Source: Alphaproteobacteria bacterium
GTDB lineage: Bacteria > Pseudomonadota > Alphaproteobacteria > Rs-D84
Direction of reading: 5' to 3'
NCBI GenBank assembly: GCA_017535105.1
Contig: JAFXUI010000001.1
Coordinates: 238,612 to 279,997 of the forward strand
DNA: 41,386 nucleotides
In this document: in pieces, positions 39,252 through 41,386 of the stretch
Layout of the letters: each line of letters opens with the position of its first letter
How positions within the stretch are numbered: position 1 is the first letter of the stretch
Notes under the pieces: generated by a model
Told to the model about the DNA's origin: nothing
What the model saw: only the letters and a program-made list of their open reading frames with translations
Databases searched by the model: none
Program-made: the position numbers and the translations under genes

Positions 39252-39962
39252 ATGAAAAAATTAGTCTCAGTAGTTGCACTTTTGACAGTCGTTTCGCCAG
39301 CTTTTGCTGCGGCACCACAGCCCAAAGCATTGAAAAAAACTAGCAGTGGGTACGATGTCACATACAGTTATCAAGATAAATCAAAATCTGGTTGGTATGG
39401 CGCATTGCGTGCTGATTTGAATTTCCTAAGTTGGACAAATAAATATTCAACTGATGCTGTCCCATTGGATCCTAATGAAGATCACAATGATTATTCGTTT
39501 GAACCATTGTTCGGTGTAGATTTTGCCTTTGGTAAACGTTTTGATTATTTCTGGCGTGCCGAAGTCGAAGCAGGGTATATTGCTGATTTTAATGATGATG
39601 GTCAAGGTGTCGAATATAAGTTCTCTTTGCCTTATTTGATGGCAAACGGTTATTATGATTTTACAAACGGCTTTTATGTTGGTGCAGGTCTTGGTATTTC
39701 ATTCCCAACTACTACGCTTAGCGCTCCTGGTTTTTCAGACGAGGACGATCGTAGCAAGACCGGTGTTTCACCAATGTTTGGTTTGATGGGCGGTTATTCA
39801 TACCGTTTGGACGACAGTTTCTTGATTGATTTACGTTACCGTTTTGCGGGTACTTGGGGAACGACTCATGAACGCGAACTCGCTAACACTTTCTATTTCA
39901 AGAATAAGATGGGCTTTGTTATGGATAATTCGATATCTGTTGGTGTCAGATATGAATTTTAA
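39252..39962 (+). CDS. outer-membrane beta-barrel protein
   Basis: A 236-residue protein with a signal peptide (MKKLVSVVALLTVVSPAFA) and alternating hydrophobic/polar strands throughout (WYGALRADLNFLSW, FWRAEVEAGYIADF, FYVGAGLGISF, FLIDLRYRFAGTW). It ends in SVGVRYEF, a C-terminal aromatic beta-signal for barrel assembly. The pattern is that of small eight-stranded OmpA/OmpX/Omp25-type barrels and the rickettsial surface antigens. Acidic loops (DPNEDHNDY, FSDEDDRSK) may face outward. AAAGGGAGAAA precedes the ATG. Confidence 0.85.
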   Translation: MKKLVSVVALLTVVSPAFAAAPQPKALKKTSSGYDVTYSYQDKSKSGWYGALRADLNFLSWTNKYSTDAVPLDPNEDHNDYSFEPLFGVDFAFGKRFDYFWRAEVEAGYIADFNDDGQGVEYKFSLPYLMANGYYDFTNGFYVGAGLGISFPTTTLSAPGFSDEDDRSKTGVSPMFGLMGGYSYRLDDSFLIDLRYRFAGTWGTTHERELANTFYFKNKMGFVMDNSISVGVRYEF

Positions 39963-39974
39963 CGTAAAAGGCTA

Positions 39975-40003
39975 TTGACCCCGATTCGCAAATATGATAA
40001 TAT
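39975..40003 (+). promoter_or_regulatory. promoter of the repeat-rich surface protein
   Basis: TTGACC (39975-39980), 17 bases, TAATAT (39998-40003). Confidence 0.7.
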
Positions 40004-40025
40004 TGTAGATATGGAAAGAGAGACC

Positions 40026-41386
40026 ATGAAAAAACATAATTTCAAAATTTCAACAATATCCGTTTTGTGCGTTTTGTGCGCGGGTTTAACAACTAATGCT
40101 ATGGCGGCCGCTTCGGTGCGCAGTTTGGGTGGTACGGGGACGTATGATGGTACGTCTGCGGCTTCGACTTCTACGCGTGCGGTTACACCAACACGTGCGG
40201 GTTCGTTACGTGTTTCGCCGGCTGGAACACGTTTGGTTTCGACAAACAATTCTGGCAAAGCTTCGTCCGGCACAGCAGCAACGACGACACAGCGTTTGTC
40301 AATTGGTAAATATTTGGGTAGCACTGTTACAGGTGTGCCTTCTGGTTCTTCGTCCAGCGGTTCTGGGGCAAGTGCTTCTGCTGCCGAAGTTGCAGAATTA
40401 CAAGAAAGAATTGATACGTTGGAAGAATCTGTGGGTGCACCAAATGCCCAGGCCAGCAACGAAACATTGTCTGGTCGTATTGCCGCAATCGAAGATCAAA
40501 TCGATTTGATTGAGGTTGGTGGTGTCCAGGGAAGCCAAGACGGTGTTGTAGAAGTTAGTGGCACCGGTGAAGTTTCTATCAATGTTGATAAATTGGTCGA
40601 AAAGTTAGAAGATCAGGGTGCAATTTCATCTTCTCGTGAAACAGAAATTCGTTATACATCGGGCAACGATTTGCAATGGCGTTATACATCTGGCTCGGCC
40701 CAGGATCAAGAATGGAAAACATTGTTGAATGCGTCGGCTTTGACAGGTGATTATGCAACAAGTGAAGAATTGGCGACAGCAGTTAATGCTTTGGCAACAA
40801 AAGAACAATTGAATGATTATGTCAAGGCAGCAGATTTACCAGCAATACCGACCAAGACCAGTGACTTGACTAATGACTCTGGTTTCTTGACATCGCACCA
40901 ATCGTTGGCTGACTATGCAACAACGGCTGCAATGAACGAAGCAATCCAACAAGCGCAATTAAATGGCCAGGTTGATTTGACCGATTATGCCAAGACAGCA
41001 GACTTGCCAACCAAGACAAGCGATCTTACAAATGATTCTGGATTCTTGACACAACATCAATCGTTGGCTGACTATGCAACAACGGCTGCAATGAACGAAG
41101 CAATCCAACAAGCGCAATTAAATGGCCAGGTTGATTTGACCGATTATGCCAAGACAGCAGACTTGCCGACAAAGACAAGCGATCTTACAAATGATTCTGG
41201 ATTCTTGACATCGCATCAATCGTTGGAAGGTTATGCTAAGACAGTAGACTTACCAACCAAGACCAGTGACTTGACCAATGATTCTGGATTCTTGACATCA
41301 CATCAATCGTTGGCTGATTATGCTAAGACAGCAGACTTGCCGACAAAGACAAGCGATCTTACAAATGATTCTGGATTCTTGACATC
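40026..41386 (+). CDS. repeat-rich secreted surface protein, C-terminus beyond the window
   Basis: An open frame of 453 codons that is still open at the right edge. It has a signal peptide (to about residue 27, ending TTNAMA), a Ser/Thr/Gly-rich region (about 30-118), a coiled coil (AAEVAELQERIDTLEESVG) and then repeats built from TKTSDLTNDSGFLTSHQSL and ADYA, alternating with AMNEAIQQAQLNGQVDLTDYAKTADLP. The SDLTNDSGFLT motif is common in phage tail fibres and trimeric shaft proteins. No phage module is near, so it is probably a cell-surface adhesin. ATG 40026 follows GAAAGAGAGACC. Confidence 0.85.
   Translation, partial: MKKHNFKISTISVLCVLCAGLTTNAMAAASVRSLGGTGTYDGTSAASTSTRAVTPTRAGSLRVSPAGTRLVSTNNSGKASSGTAATTTQRLSIGKYLGSTVTGVPSGSSSSGSGASASAAEVAELQERIDTLEESVGAPNAQASNETLSGRIAAIEDQIDLIEVGGVQGSQDGVVEVSGTGEVSINVDKLVEKLEDQGAISSSRETEIRYTSGNDLQWRYTSGSAQDQEWKTLLNASALTGDYATSEELATAVNALATKEQLNDYVKAADLPAIPTKTSDLTNDSGFLTSHQSLADYATTAAMNEAIQQAQLNGQVDLTDYAKTADLPTKTSDLTNDSGFLTQHQSLADYATTAAMNEAIQQAQLNGQVDLTDYAKTADLPTKTSDLTNDSGFLTSHQSLEGYAKTVDLPTKTSDLTNDSGFLTSHQSLADYAKTADLPTKTSDLTNDSGFLT
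40899..41216 (+). repeat. 159-base tandem repeat within the surface-protein gene
   Basis: Two units of 159 bases (53 codons), starting about 40899 and 41058, differ by only a few bases. Shorter derivatives of the same unit continue to the window end. Near-identity at DNA level means recent expansion, and it makes assembly errors possible. Confidence 0.9.

Overview
The window reads as a stretch of chromosome from an uncultured, probably host-associated alphaproteobacterium of moderately low GC. The alphaproteobacterial placement is inferred from the ParE (IGGTDEKAWHH), DnaA and DprA sequences, from the ftsE-ftsX-DUF218-plsC gene order, and from a type IVb prepilin of the GRSMIEML type that I associate with gut alphaproteobacteria of the RF32 kind. 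No tRNA, rRNA, CRISPR array, insertion sequence or prophage is seen. Most of the sequence is dense core genome with clear hairpin terminators. Between the core genes lie envelope and secreted-protein genes without well-known functions.

Layout. 1-2721 (minus): the start of an AI-2E/PerM-type permease, sufC, sufB and a small membrane protein. 2834-5543 (plus): a strong promoter, a TcpQ-like protein and a PilN-type secretin lipoprotein (type IVb pilus outer-membrane parts), then a terminator. 5541-5681: a strongly structured RNA-like element. 5814-8358: a tail-fibre-like surface protein, rpsT (minus), plsY and a secreted protein. 8424-11074: dprA, a long regulatory gap with palindromes, and a divergent dnaA. 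11134-14877: two paralogous cysteine-rich secreted proteins with duplicated promoters and 3' ends. 14876-18137: parE (minus) and dnaJ (plus), diverging. 18219-20278 (minus): uvrC and pgsA. 20326-24682 (plus): prepilin, RluA-family pseudouridine synthase, AsmA-like protein, and diadenylate cyclase. 24810-26616: dnaN and efp. 26748-27710: a small RNA (6S-like) and an AT-rich acetyltransferase gene. 27732-29349 (minus): fba and an AlkD-like gene. 29503-30586: a lipoprotein, a VirB2-like protein and an orphan ribbon-helix-helix regulator (minus). 30801-35769: tolB, an ABC exporter, and four tandem secreted nuclease-like genes. 35806-39124 (minus): pal, and ftsE-ftsX-DUF218-plsC. 39252-end: an outer-membrane beta-barrel and a repeat-rich surface protein cut by the window edge.

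How the genes work together. The genes serve replication (dnaA, dnaN, parE), DNA repair and uptake (uvrC, alkD, dprA), Fe-S assembly (sufBC), phospholipid synthesis (plsY, plsC, pgsA), envelope integrity and division (tolB, pal, ftsEX, AsmA) and translation (rpsT, efp, rlu). A type IVb pilus is split over at least two loci (2898-5487 and 20326-20790). Several promoters share an extended -10 resembling TGATAAAAT.

The observations most worth following are the three-way-junction RNA element at 5541-5681, the tandem nuclease array in which active-site residues are lost in three of four copies, the twin cysteine-rich genes with a palindrome around each promoter, the unusual DnaA with its palindromic leader, and a c-di-AMP synthase in an alphaproteobacterium.
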